Source: Lysobacterales bacterium CG02_land_8_20_14_3_00_62_12
GTDB lineage: Bacteria; Pseudomonadota; Gammaproteobacteria; Xanthomonadales; Ahniellaceae
Assembly (NCBI GenBank): GCA_002785585.1
Contig: PEUI01000075.1
Span: forward strand, 33,686 to 40,215
Length of the DNA stretch: 6,530 nt
Reading direction: 5' to 3'
Below are positions 1 to 6,460 of this stretch, one piece after another. The position numbers were made by a program, and so were the translations under genes. Position 1 is the first letter of the stretch; every line of letters starts with the position of its first letter. The notes under the pieces were generated by a model, which did no database searches, had not been told where the DNA came from, and worked only from the letters and a program-made list of their open reading frames with translations.

Positions 1-487
1 GCGCGGCGCTGGCTTCGCTGGCAACTCCAGAATCGACGTTGGCGCTCGGCGCCGACCCAGCGATGGCAGTGGTTTCCATGGTCAACTGGCCGGGCGCGGC
101 CGGCGTCGCCGGCAAGGGTTGCGTGGCCCCCGCCGACAGCGCCGTGCCAGTCGGCATCGCGCCGCTGCGCACAGCCGCTTTCTGGGTGCCTTCCAATTGC
201 GAAATTCGGGAATCCAGATCCACGTATTGATCGCGGGCGCGCTTTTTGAGTTCTTCGATCTGGAACGCCTGTTGTTCGTTGAGCCCACGCAGCGATTGCA
301 CTTCGGCCTGCAGCGCATCGAGGCGATTTTGCAGCTCCACCAGCGCTTGCCCATTGCCCGCCTGCATCTGCGATTCGAGCTTGGTCACGCGCTCGGACAC
401 GCTCAGTCGACCCGATTGCGCAGCAACGCTACCGGCCGCCAGCAAAGCGCAACCGAACCAGATGAAGTAACGCGGATTGAACAGCAT
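1..487 (-). CDS. cpoB: CpoB/YbgF, periplasmic Tol-Pal coordinator, N-terminal part (3' end outside window)
   Basis: Start of the cell-division coordinator CpoB (YbgF), a periplasmic protein that binds TolA and, in E. coli, links septal peptidoglycan synthesis to outer-membrane constriction. The ATG at 487 has a strong GAGGAG ribosome site at 494-499, six bases away. The frame is open for 162 codons to the window edge. Residues 1-23 form a Sec signal peptide with likely cleavage after Ala-Ala (23/24). Residues about 28-100 are a heptad-rich helix, matching the trimerising coiled coil of YbgF, including the family-like stretch LNEQQAFQIEELKKR (69-83) and the YVDLDSRI segment (88-95). After residue 103 comes a low-complexity Ala/Pro/Thr/Ser linker. 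The C-terminal TPR domain expected for the family would lie outside the window. Position just after pal supports the call. A terminator precedes the gene, so it may have its own promoter. Confidence 0.9.
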   Translation of the reverse strand, partial: MLFNPRYFIWFGCALLAAGSVAAQSGRLSVSERVTKLESQMQAGNGQALVELQNRLDALQAEVQSLRGLNEQQAFQIEELKKRARDQYVDLDSRISQLEGTQKAAVRSGAMPTGTALSAGATQPLPATPAAPGQLTMETTAIAGSAPSANVDSGVASEASAA

Positions 488-573
488 GGTCAACTCCTCG
501 AAGCAGGGGACAAGCGCCAGCGCAGTGCACGCCGCCGCTAGCCTCGCTACTAATGATGCTTTACGTCAAGGGG

Positions 574-603
574 AAAAACAAACCCCCGCTGAGCGGGGGT
601 TTG
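574..603 (-). terminator. Rho-independent terminator between pal and cpoB
   Basis: Bases 579-589 and 593-603 form a perfect 11-bp GC-rich stem with a three-base loop (590-592). On the minus strand the hairpin is followed by five T at 578-574, after the TTTG of the stem. It begins 82 bases beyond the pal stop codon and ends 86 bases before the cpoB start. This orientation fits termination of the tol-pal transcript. On the plus strand the run of T after the stem is poor and no plus-strand gene reads into it. Read-through to cpoB remains possible. Confidence 0.85.
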
Positions 604-685
604 GAGAACACACAACGCTGCCAGCAGTTTGGTTGTGGATCAGCCGCCGATCACTCACGCAAACGAAAGGCCGATTCGGCAGCAC

Positions 686-1204
686 TTACTGGGCTTTGGT
701 ATAGACGATTTCGACGCGACGATTTTTCGCCCAGCAATCTTCACTCGACTCGGAACAGGTCGGGCGCTCTTCACCGTAAGAATTGACGGTGATCTGGGCA
801 GCCGTACCCCCATTCGCCTGCAGGGCACCGGAGACGGCATTGCCACGACGCTCGCCGAGGCCCAGGTTGTACTCGCGGCTGCCGCGTTCATCGGCGTGGC
901 CTTCCAGGGTCATCCGCGCACCGGGGAGATCTTTCAAGTACTTGCCATGACAGGCCAGCACGGCCTGGGCTTCGGCTTTGACTTCGGCTTTGTCGAAATC
1001 AAAATAGACCACGCGTTGCCGCAGGCAGGCGTCGCTATCCAGGTCACTGGCATCGTAACGGCCATCATCGATGACGACGGGGGCTACGGTTTCGGTCGGG
1101 GTCGCGACCACGGCGGGTGGGGAAACTTCTTTGACTTTTTTGCTGCAAGCGCCCATGGAAACGGCCAGCAGGGCAATCAGGATTACGCGCATCGGGGTAT
1201 TCAT
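686..1204 (-). CDS. pal: Pal, peptidoglycan-associated outer-membrane lipoprotein
   Basis: Pal anchors the outer membrane to peptidoglycan and is the outer-membrane end of the Tol-Pal system, binding TolB. The protein has 172 residues, the usual length. Residues 1-19 are a lipoprotein signal (MNTPMR, then a hydrophobic stretch) ending in SMGAC, so Cys20 is the likely lipidated residue; Ser at +2 fits outer-membrane sorting. A short Pro/Thr/Val linker follows. Residues about 65-168 are an OmpA-like domain: YFDF (67-70), EGHADERGSREYN (101-113) and LGERR (116-120), with Asp105 and Arg120 as the probable diaminopimelate-contacting residues, then NRRVEIVY (161-168). The ATG at 1204 has a GAGG ribosome site at 1213-1216. 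The gene starts 82 bases after tolB ends. Four further cysteines (60, 85, 150, 157) are notable. The -3 lipobox residue is Met rather than the commoner Leu. Confidence 0.97.
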   Translation of the reverse strand: MNTPMRVILIALLAVSMGACSKKVKEVSPPAVVATPTETVAPVVIDDGRYDASDLDSDACLRQRVVYFDFDKAEVKAEAQAVLACHGKYLKDLPGARMTLEGHADERGSREYNLGLGERRGNAVSGALQANGGTAAQITVNSYGEERPTCSESSEDCWAKNRRVEIVYTKAQ

Positions 1205-1286
1205 TGTTATGTCCTCAAGGGTTGGATTGTTGAATCAAGACTGGCCATGTTGATCCGGCCAACCTGCATACGGGTACCACAAACTG

Positions 1287-2600
1287 TTAACGCTGCCGGA
1301 ACGGTGACCACGCCGGTTCGCGCACGTCGCCATCGGCCAGAACCAGCCGTTGCCGTACCCGACCATCAACGGATACAGCGTACAACACGCCACGCTTTCC
1401 TTCGCGGGCGGCGTAGAGGACCATGCTTCCATTCGGCGCGAAACTCGGCGACTCGTCCAAACTGCCGGGTGAAAGCTGGGTCCATTCGGCTCCACCACGT
1501 GACCGGTCCAGAACCGCTATACGATACACATTTCCGGCGCCCTGCGCCATGGCAATTTTATTGCCGTCACCAGCAATGGTGGCACGCGCGTTGTATTCAC
1601 CCTGAAAGGTAATCCGACTGGCTTCGCCACCCGCCACCGGCACCTGATAGAGCTGGGGTTTTCCGGCCCGATCCGAGGTAAACACCAGAGTTTGCCCATC
1701 CGGCATCCACACCGGCTCGGTATCGATGGCAAAGTGCTTGGTGAGCCGGGTGGTCTGGCGATTGGCCAGGTCCATCAGGTAGATCTCCGGATTGCCGGTT
1801 TGCGAAAGTGTCAGCGCCAATTTGCTGCCATCCGGTGAAAACGCCGGGGCGCCATTGATGCCACGGAACGACGCCAGGATTTGGCGACTGCCGGTGGTCA
1901 GTTCCTGCATATAGATGGTGGAACTGCCGCGTTCAAAGCTGACATAGGCCAATTTCTTGCTGTCCGGCGACCAGGCCGGCGACATCAGCGGTTCCTGCGA
2001 GCGCACCACCACCTGCGGGCTGTAGCCGTCCGAATCGGCCACCATCAGCGCATATTGGGTGTTTTTGCCGAGCCCGGTGGAAGTGACGTAGGCCATGCGC
2101 GTCCAGAAGGCGCCGCGCACGCCGGTGATTTTTTCATAGATGAAGTCGGCGATCTGATGCGCGGCGCCGCGCAGGTCGCTACGGCGACCACCGACCGCGA
2201 GCCCGAGCAGCCGTGCTTGGGTGGCGACATCGTGCAATTCGAATTCGATGCGCACGGTGCCCGCGCCGGCATCCAGCACCCGGCCGATCACCAGATGATC
2301 CTGTTTGAGCATGCGCCAGGTGGGAAACTTCACCTCGCTCTGCCGCACCGGGTACTCGATGATGTCATCCCGCGCCAGCGCCTTGAACTGGCCGCTGCGG
2401 TTCAAATCGGCCGATATCACCGCCGAAATGTCGGTATCCAACGGCAAGCCACCGCCTTCGTAGGCCATCGGCACGACCGCAATCGGGCGCGCCGATGGGC
2501 TGCCATTGACGATGTCGATGCTGAGCGTCTGCGCCGACGCCACCGCCACAAAGAAGCAACATGACATCAGACCGAGCAATCGTTTCAGGGTTGCGTGCAT
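1287..2600 (-). CDS. tolB: TolB, periplasmic beta-propeller of the Tol-Pal system
   Basis: TolB is a periplasmic protein that binds Pal and receives the force signal from TolA. The call gives 437 residues, close to the E. coli length. Residues 1-23 are a signal peptide (MHATLKR, hydrophobic core, cleavage at ASA/QT). The mature N-terminus contains IDIVNGSPSARPIAVVPMA (28-46), matching the family's N-terminal region that includes the TolA box. Residues about 40-160 form the N-terminal domain. The rest is a six-bladed propeller with WD40-like blade motifs: WSPDSKKLAYVS (210-221), FSPDGSKLALTLS (254-266), WMPDGQTLVFTSD (298-310), a weaker AGDGNKIAMA (343-352) and FAPNGSMVLYAA (387-398). It ends REPAWSPF, typical of TolB. 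The ATG at 2600 is chosen over an in-frame TTG at 2618 because a GGAG site lies five bases upstream and the signal peptide starts there. It overlaps the tolA end by 16 bases. Confidence 0.97.
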   Translation of the reverse strand: MHATLKRLLGLMSCCFFVAVASAQTLSIDIVNGSPSARPIAVVPMAYEGGGLPLDTDISAVISADLNRSGQFKALARDDIIEYPVRQSEVKFPTWRMLKQDHLVIGRVLDAGAGTVRIEFELHDVATQARLLGLAVGGRRSDLRGAAHQIADFIYEKITGVRGAFWTRMAYVTSTGLGKNTQYALMVADSDGYSPQVVVRSQEPLMSPAWSPDSKKLAYVSFERGSSTIYMQELTTGSRQILASFRGINGAPAFSPDGSKLALTLSQTGNPEIYLMDLANRQTTRLTKHFAIDTEPVWMPDGQTLVFTSDRAGKPQLYQVPVAGGEASRITFQGEYNARATIAGDGNKIAMAQGAGNVYRIAVLDRSRGGAEWTQLSPGSLDESPSFAPNGSMVLYAAREGKRGVLYAVSVDGRVRQRLVLADGDVREPAWSPFRQR

Positions 2601-3517
2601 AGGGACTCCGGGTAGCAAAAATTAAAATCAATCTGGCGTTGGAACACCGATTCGAAACCTCGATACGGCAGCGGTTGGGCGCGGAGCACAGCGGCTTCCA
2701 TCGAGCGTCTGGTCACTTCGTCAGCTTGACACGGCGACAACACCGTCGCCGACAATACTTCACCGCCGACGATTTGCACGATGCGCACCTTGCAGCGCAC
2801 CGTCGCCACCGTATCCGGGCGCAGCCACTGCGGCACGATCTGATTCTGCATGGCCAATTTGTAGTGCGCCAACAACGAATCATCGACGCCCTCGTTACCT
2901 GCGCGTTGCGCCGCTTCGTCCGCCAACTGCTGTAGCCGCTGCTGCTCCTGATCGCGTTGCTTGTCGAGTTCGGATTGCCGGCTCTGATTTTGCAACTGCG
3001 CCAGTTTCTGTTCTTCGAGCTGACGATTTTTCTCGGCCTGCTCGCGCTGGCGGCGAATATCGTCGAGTTGTTGCTGGCGCTCGCGTTCCATTTTCAGCAA
3101 CTGGTCTTCCGGCTCGGTCAGATCGACCTGCTCGCGCTTGATGCGCTGGTCCTGGGGCTTTTCGGCGGTGGTCAATGCGTCGGGCCGGATTCGTACCAGC
3201 GCCTGGTTGGCGCGATCCTCGCCGCGGGGCGGTGTCGGCGGCGGCGGCTCGGTGAGCACCGGTTGGATTTCTGGCTTGACCGCCGGCACCGGTTTCGGCT
3301 TCGGTTTCGGCGCGACCGGTTTGATCGGCGCCGACTTGCTGGCCGGCCGCGCCGCGACGTTGAAATCCACCAGCGTCGCTTCGATCATCGGTCCGGCCAC
3401 ACTCAGCGTTTCCGCGCTACTGGTCCACAACAGGCCGAGCACGGCCACTGCGAGGCAAGCCAGATGCACGAGCACTGAGTAGGTGATGGCACGGAGACTG
3501 AGGGCGTTGCTGTCCAT
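2585..3517 (-). CDS. tolA: TolA, inner-membrane-anchored periplasm-spanning Tol protein
   Basis: TolA links the TolQR motor to TolB, Pal and CpoB across the periplasm. It has 310 residues, shorter than the 421 of E. coli. A cytoplasmic N-terminus leads to one membrane helix (about 11-31) holding Ser14-x3-His18, the SxxxH motif by which TolA contacts TolQ. Residues 63-98 are rich in Pro and Lys with a KPKPKP repeat, TonB-like. Residues about 125-207 form a charged Gln/Glu/Arg coiled coil (domain II). Residues 217-300 are the C-terminal domain, with YKLAMQNQIVPQW and the Cys242/Cys263 pair expected for the fold. A ten-residue tail with Cys301 and Cys307 follows. I choose the ATG at 3517 because it gives a family-like N-terminus; in-frame TTG codons at 3520, 3538 and 3544 are alternatives. 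No good ribosome site precedes any of them. Confidence 0.93.
   Translation of the reverse strand: MDSNALSLRAITYSVLVHLACLAVAVLGLLWTSSAETLSVAGPMIEATLVDFNVAARPASKSAPIKPVAPKPKPKPVPAVKPEIQPVLTEPPPPTPPRGEDRANQALVRIRPDALTTAEKPQDQRIKREQVDLTEPEDQLLKMERERQQQLDDIRRQREQAEKNRQLEEQKLAQLQNQSRQSELDKQRDQEQQRLQQLADEAAQRAGNEGVDDSLLAHYKLAMQNQIVPQWLRPDTVATVRCKVRIVQIVGGEVLSATVLSPCQADEVTRRSMEAAVLRAQPLPYRGFESVFQRQIDFNFCYPESLCTQP
2606..2609 (-). promoter_or_regulatory. Ribosome binding site fixing the tolB start
   Basis: GGAG on the minus strand, five bases before the ATG at 2600. It lies inside the last codons of tolA (the Pro-Glu of the TolA tail), so the two genes are likely translationally coupled. It rules in the ATG at 2600 over the upstream in-frame TTG at 2618. 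Confidence 0.75.
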
Positions 3518-3569
3518 CAAGGAGTTTTCATCAACCAATAGCAATCAAACGTTGTGGGGCCGACTGGAT

Positions 3570-4010
3570 TCACTTCTTTTTTACTGCAATCGGCTGGCTC
3601 ATCAAGCTGACCTTGGGGACACCGGCGCTTTGCAGCTCACCCATCACCCGGATGACGGTGCCGTAGTTGAGCGCGGCGTCGGCCCCGACTACGACCGGCA
3701 CTTTGGGATTCTGGCGAACGAAAGCTGAAACCTTGTTGACCAGCATCGCACTATCGATTTTTTCCCGGCCCTGCTCGCCCAAGGTCAAATACAAGCTGCC
3801 GTCGGCGCCAATCGACACCAGCACTGGATCGGTGTCGGTCACCAACGCCTTGGCATTGGCTTCGGGCAGGTCGATGTCCACGCCCAAATTGAGCAAGGGC
3901 GCGGTCACCATAAAAATGATCAGCAGCACCAGCATCACGTCGATGTAGGGCACCACGTTGATTTCTGCCTTGAGCTTGCGCCGACGGCGATGGTTGTTGG
4001 TCTGGGCCAT
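3570..4010 (-). CDS. tolR: TolR, ExbD-family stator/motor protein
   Basis: TolR works with TolQ in the inner membrane to use the proton gradient to energise TolA. The 146 residues have the ExbD/TolR layout: a basic cytoplasmic N-terminus (HRRRRKLKAE), a single membrane helix at about 22-40, and a periplasmic domain. The motif VVPYIDVMLVLLIIFMV (19-35) carries Asp24, equivalent to the essential proton-handling Asp23 of E. coli TolR. The following PLLNLGVDIDLPEA (38-51) is also typical. The C-terminal domain ends with VPKVSLMSQP and a Lys-rich tail. The ATG at 4010 has a GGAG site at 4016-4019, five bases upstream. An in-frame stop a short way upstream excludes a longer protein. It is separated from tolQ by 96 bases, much more than usual. 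Confidence 0.97.
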   Translation of the reverse strand: MAQTNNHRRRRKLKAEINVVPYIDVMLVLLIIFMVTAPLLNLGVDIDLPEANAKALVTDTDPVLVSIGADGSLYLTLGEQGREKIDSAMLVNKVSAFVRQNPKVPVVVGADAALNYGTVIRVMGELQSAGVPKVSLMSQPIAVKKK

Positions 4011-4106
4011 GGGGTCTCCAACGCAGCATGCCGCACTGCGGGTTTACGGTGGGAATCAAACCGGGGTCGAAATCAATCCGCGCCGGATCGCGCCATGGGC
4101 GCCCAT

Positions 4107-4811
4107 TCAGCCGTTGTCTTCGATGTGCGCCTGGCGTTGCAGGATCGATGAAAACTCTTCCTGGAAGGCGTCGAATTTGGTATTCAGGCGATCCACGCTG
4201 GTGGAGAAACGGTTGAACGCCCACACCGCCGGAATCGCCGCAAACAAGCCCATCGCGGTGGCCACCAGGGCTTCGGAAATCCCCGGCGCCACGGTGGCGA
4301 TGGTGGCGCTTTTCATGTTGGCGAGGCCCTGAAAAGAAATCATGATGCCCCAAACCGTGCCAAACAATCCCACATACGGGCTGATCGAACCGACATTCGC
4401 CAGAAACTCGATGTTCTGATCGAGCCGATCCACTTCGCGGCCAGCCGCCGCGCGCATCGCCCGCTGGGCGCCTTCGACCATGGTCCGCGCGTCCATCTGG
4501 CGGCGACTGCGCAGCCGCGCGAACTCGCGAAAACCGGCTTCGAAAATGCTTTCCATGCCGGTGGCATCACCGGCGTGCTGGCTGACATCCTTGAACAACG
4601 CCGACATATCGGTGCCCGACCAGAAACGTTCTTCGAAATCGGCCGCCTGTTTGCTCGCTTGATCGAGCATGCGGTGCTTGCCAAAGATGATCGTCCACGA
4701 CGCGACCGAGGCCGCGATCAACAATCCCATCACCAGCTTTACCGGCAGACTGGCGTGCCAGACCAGGGCCAGAATATTCAAACTTTGATTGACATCCACC
4801 GCCATTTCCAC
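4107..4811 (-). CDS. tolQ: TolQ, MotA/TolQ/ExbB-family proton channel
   Basis: TolQ forms the inner-membrane ring around TolR helices and drives TolA. The 234 residues match the family. Membrane helices are visible at about 22-43 (PVKLVMGLLIAASVASW), 139-160 (GSISPYVGLFGTVWGIM) and 172-198 (VAPGISEALVATAMGLFAA). Thr152 and Thr185 correspond to the conserved polar residues Thr145 and Thr178 of E. coli TolQ. A large cytoplasmic loop lies between helices 1 and 2. The start is probably the GTG at 4811, because a GGAG site (4818-4821) lies six bases upstream. The ATG at 4805, giving 232 residues, is the alternative and would have a twelve-base spacing. Only three bases separate the GTG from the ybgC stop, and the ribosome site is inside the final codons of ybgC, so the two are likely coupled. 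Confidence 0.97.
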   Translation of the reverse strand: MEMAVDVNQSLNILALVWHASLPVKLVMGLLIAASVASWTIIFGKHRMLDQASKQAADFEERFWSGTDMSALFKDVSQHAGDATGMESIFEAGFREFARLRSRRQMDARTMVEGAQRAMRAAAGREVDRLDQNIEFLANVGSISPYVGLFGTVWGIMISFQGLANMKSATIATVAPGISEALVATAMGLFAAIPAVWAFNRFSTSVDRLNTKFDAFQEEFSSILQRQAHIEDNG

Positions 4812-4814
4812 GCA

Positions 4815-5213
4815 CTACTCCAAAACCAGGTCCGCCGGAATCGCCCGCGGTCGAAAACTCGTTGCCTGCACGCAGGCGGCCCGCACTTCGGCCTCTACCA
4901 GCACGGTTTGATCGCCAAGCCGGACCAGCGTCTGGGTAAAACGCAAACTGGCGCCGCCGCGCTCGGCCAGAACACAGCTCGCCAGCAACTGATCGTCCAA
5001 CCGCGCCGGGCGGCGGAAGGATAGCTGCACTCTGCTGACCACGAACACCAATCCGCGTTCACGCTTCAGCTGCGATTGATCTATACCGCGGGCGCGCAGC
5101 CATTCGCTGCGCGCGCGTTCCAGGAAACGCAAGTAGCTGCCATGGTAGACGACACCACCGGCATCGGTGTCTTCCCAATACACCCGGATCGGCCAGGTAA
5201 AGGCGCTGGTCAT
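4815..5213 (-). CDS. ybgC: YbgC, Tol-Pal-associated acyl-CoA thioesterase (hotdog fold)
   Basis: YbgC hydrolyses acyl-CoA thioesters and is the usual first gene of the tol-pal cluster; its link to envelope function is not settled. The 132 residues fit the family (about 134). The 4HBT signature WEDTDAGGVVYHGSYLRFLE runs from residue 13 to 32, with Asp17 as the expected catalytic residue, followed by ERARSEWLR (32-40). Strands with FVVSRVQLSFRRPARLDDQL (57-76) and a later LVEAEVRAACV (105-115) complete the single hotdog domain. The frame is open further upstream, but the extra residues are Arg/Pro-rich and unlike the family, so the ATG at 5213 is chosen. It has only a weak GAGA-type ribosome site. 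The stop of a possible upstream small ORF overlaps this ATG (ATGA), which could supply ribosomes by coupling. Confidence 0.94.
   Translation of the reverse strand: MTSAFTWPIRVYWEDTDAGGVVYHGSYLRFLERARSEWLRARGIDQSQLKRERGLVFVVSRVQLSFRRPARLDDQLLASCVLAERGGASLRFTQTLVRLGDQTVLVEAEVRAACVQATSFRPRAIPADLVLE
4818..4821 (-). promoter_or_regulatory. Ribosome binding site supporting the GTG start of tolQ
   Basis: GGAG on the minus strand, formed by the last Leu-Glu codons of ybgC. It is six bases from the GTG at 4811 but twelve from the ATG at 4805, which favours the rarer GTG start. Confidence 0.6.
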
Positions 5214-5335
5214 GGCGCCGTCTCGGCGGCGATGCGGGGCGGACGGGTTTGCGAACATCGCGACGCCAGCGGCGCTCCCACGGTTGGTCCTGGCGCGGCA
5301 GCTGCCACCGGCCGGCGCTGATCCTGGGCGACCAT
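5210..5335 (-). CDS. Possible 41-residue small ORF filling the ruvB-ybgC gap
   Basis: I do not recognise this product. The ATG overlaps the ruvB stop (TGATG) and the stop overlaps the ybgC start (ATGA), so the ORF exactly bridges the gap in the same direction. A GGAGG sequence at 5340-5344 stands four bases before the ATG, slightly close but usable; it also encodes the last residues of RuvB. The peptide starts MVAQDQRRPVAAAAPGP and ends RIAAETAP. It is rich in Ala, Pro and Arg, has one Cys, no hydrophobic segment and no visible domain. It may be a real small protein, a leader that carries ribosomes from ruvB to ybgC, or chance in GC-rich DNA. The two tight overlaps are the main argument for translation. 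Confidence 0.35.
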   Translation of the reverse strand: MVAQDQRRPVAAAAPGPTVGAPLASRCSQTRPPRIAAETAP

Positions 5336-6378
5336 CAGGCCTCCGGCTCGAACAGGTCGGGCACCAGCGCTTCGGCCTGCTTCGGCGGCTTCCAGCCAAA
5401 ATGCCGATAGGCCTTGGCGCTGGCCATGCGGCCGCGCGCGGTGCGGATCAGAAAGCCCTGCTGGATCAGATACGGCTCGATCACGTCTTCGATCGTGCCA
5501 CGTTCTTCACTCAGCGCCGCCGCCAGCGAATCCACCCCGACCGGGCCGCCTTCAAAACTTTCGATGATCGTGGTCAGCAGGCGACGGTCGAGCGCATCAA
5601 ATCCCTCGTCGTCCACCTTCAGCATGACCATCGCCAACTCCGCAATCGGCCGGGTGATGACGCCATCGCCACGGACCTGGGCGTAGTCACGCACGCGCCG
5701 CAACAAACGATTGGCAATGCGCGGCGTGCCGCGGGCGCGCCGGGCGATCGCATCGCCACCTTCGGCATCGCAGGCAATACCGAGAATTCGCGCCGAGCGT
5801 TCGACAATCAGGCAAAGCTCAGCGCGCGAATAGAACTCCAATCGCTGGACGATGCCAAAACGGTCGCGCAGCGGCGAGGTCAACAGGCCGGCCCGGGTGG
5901 TGGCGCCAATCAGCGTAAACGGTGGCAGATCCAGTTTGATCGAGCGCGCCGCCGGGCCTTCGCCGATCATGATGTCGATCTGAAAATCTTCCAGCGCCGG
6001 ATACAGCACTTCTTCGACCACCGGCGATAGCCGATGGATCTCATCGACAAACAACACATCGTTGGGTTGCAGGTTGGTCAGCAGTGCCGCCAGGTCGCCG
6101 GCGCGCTCCAGCACCGGTCCCGAAGTTTGCCGCAAGTTCACCCCCAATTCGTTGGCGATGACGTGCGCCAGCGTCGTTTTGCCCAAGCCCGGCGGCCCGA
6201 AGATCAGCACATGGTCGAGTGGCTCGCACCGCCGACGGGCCGCCTCGATGTAAATCGATAGCTGCTCACGCACCGCTTCCTGGCCCAGATACTCGGCCAA
6301 TTTGCGCGGCCGGATACTGACTTCGATGACCTCGTCTTCGCGGGTCGCCTGCGCCGACGCCAGTCTGGGTTCGTTCAT
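5335..6378 (-). CDS. ruvB: RuvB, Holliday-junction branch-migration ATPase
   Basis: RuvB is the hexameric AAA+ motor that, with RuvA, drives branch migration of Holliday junctions during recombination and repair. The 347 residues are full length. Visible motifs are Walker A GPPGLGKT (61-68), Walker B LFVDEIH (109-115), the conserved EDFQIDIMIGEGPAARSIKL segment (130-149), sensor 1 GATTRAG (158-164), the arginine finger Arg171 in SPLRDRFG, sensor 2 in RGTPRIANRLLRR (216-228), and the C-terminal winged-helix DNA-binding domain (about 260-335) with IEPYLIQQGFLIRTARGR. The ATG at 6378 has a GGTGAG ribosome site at 6384-6389, five bases upstream. The gene is intact. Its usual partner ruvA is not in the 152 bases visible upstream. 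Confidence 0.98.
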   Translation of the reverse strand: MNEPRLASAQATREDEVIEVSIRPRKLAEYLGQEAVREQLSIYIEAARRRCEPLDHVLIFGPPGLGKTTLAHVIANELGVNLRQTSGPVLERAGDLAALLTNLQPNDVLFVDEIHRLSPVVEEVLYPALEDFQIDIMIGEGPAARSIKLDLPPFTLIGATTRAGLLTSPLRDRFGIVQRLEFYSRAELCLIVERSARILGIACDAEGGDAIARRARGTPRIANRLLRRVRDYAQVRGDGVITRPIAELAMVMLKVDDEGFDALDRRLLTTIIESFEGGPVGVDSLAAALSEERGTIEDVIEPYLIQQGFLIRTARGRMASAKAYRHFGWKPPKQAEALVPDLFEPEA

Positions 6379-6409
6379 TGCGGCTCACCATCCTCAAGAT
6401 CAGGCGCCG

Positions 6410-6415
6410 ATTATG
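6410..6415 (-). promoter_or_regulatory. Candidate -10 element upstream of ruvB
   Basis: CATAAT on the minus strand matches five of six bases of the sigma-70 -10 consensus and lies 31 bases before the ruvB ATG. No convincing -35 hexamer stands 16-18 bases upstream and there is no extended -10 TG. It is offered because ruvB here seems separated from ruvA and would need its own promoter. Confidence 0.2.
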
Positions 6416-6460
6416 CTGGAGTGCGGGCCAATCGGCGACTACGCATATCGCTAAACTTAG

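Noticed and set aside
541..569. cpoB promoter with TTGACG as -35 (564-569)
   Set aside because: At 17-base spacing the -10 would be CGAGGC, and neighbouring spacings are no better; too weak to list as a promoter.
611..637. Inverted repeat CACAAC/GTTGTG between pal and the terminator
   Set aside because: Six-base stem with a 15-base loop and no T run; no support for a terminator or operator.
1241..1261. TGGCC/GGCCA inverted repeat upstream of pal
   Set aside because: Five-base stem around a ten-base loop is common by chance and matches no operator I can name.
1207..1269. 20-codon minus-strand frame ending two bases before the pal ATG
   Set aside because: No ribosome site before its ATG and no recognisable peptide; the overlap with the pal leader is weak evidence by itself.
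629..1612. 327-codon plus-strand open frame opposite pal and the 3' end of tolB
   Set aside because: It runs antisense to two clearly conserved genes, shows no domain, and spans their intergenic gap; long antisense frames are expected from high-GC third positions.
1881..2564. 227-codon plus-strand open frame opposite tolB
   Set aside because: Antisense shadow of tolB with His/Arg/Gly-rich composition and no recognisable motif.
4056..4106. 16-codon minus-strand frame starting immediately after the tolQ stop
   Set aside because: Very short, no good ribosome site, ends in mid-spacer without touching tolR.
5167..6030. 287-codon plus-strand open frame opposite ybgC and ruvB
   Set aside because: Mirrors conserved ruvB codons and has no domain; treated as a shadow.
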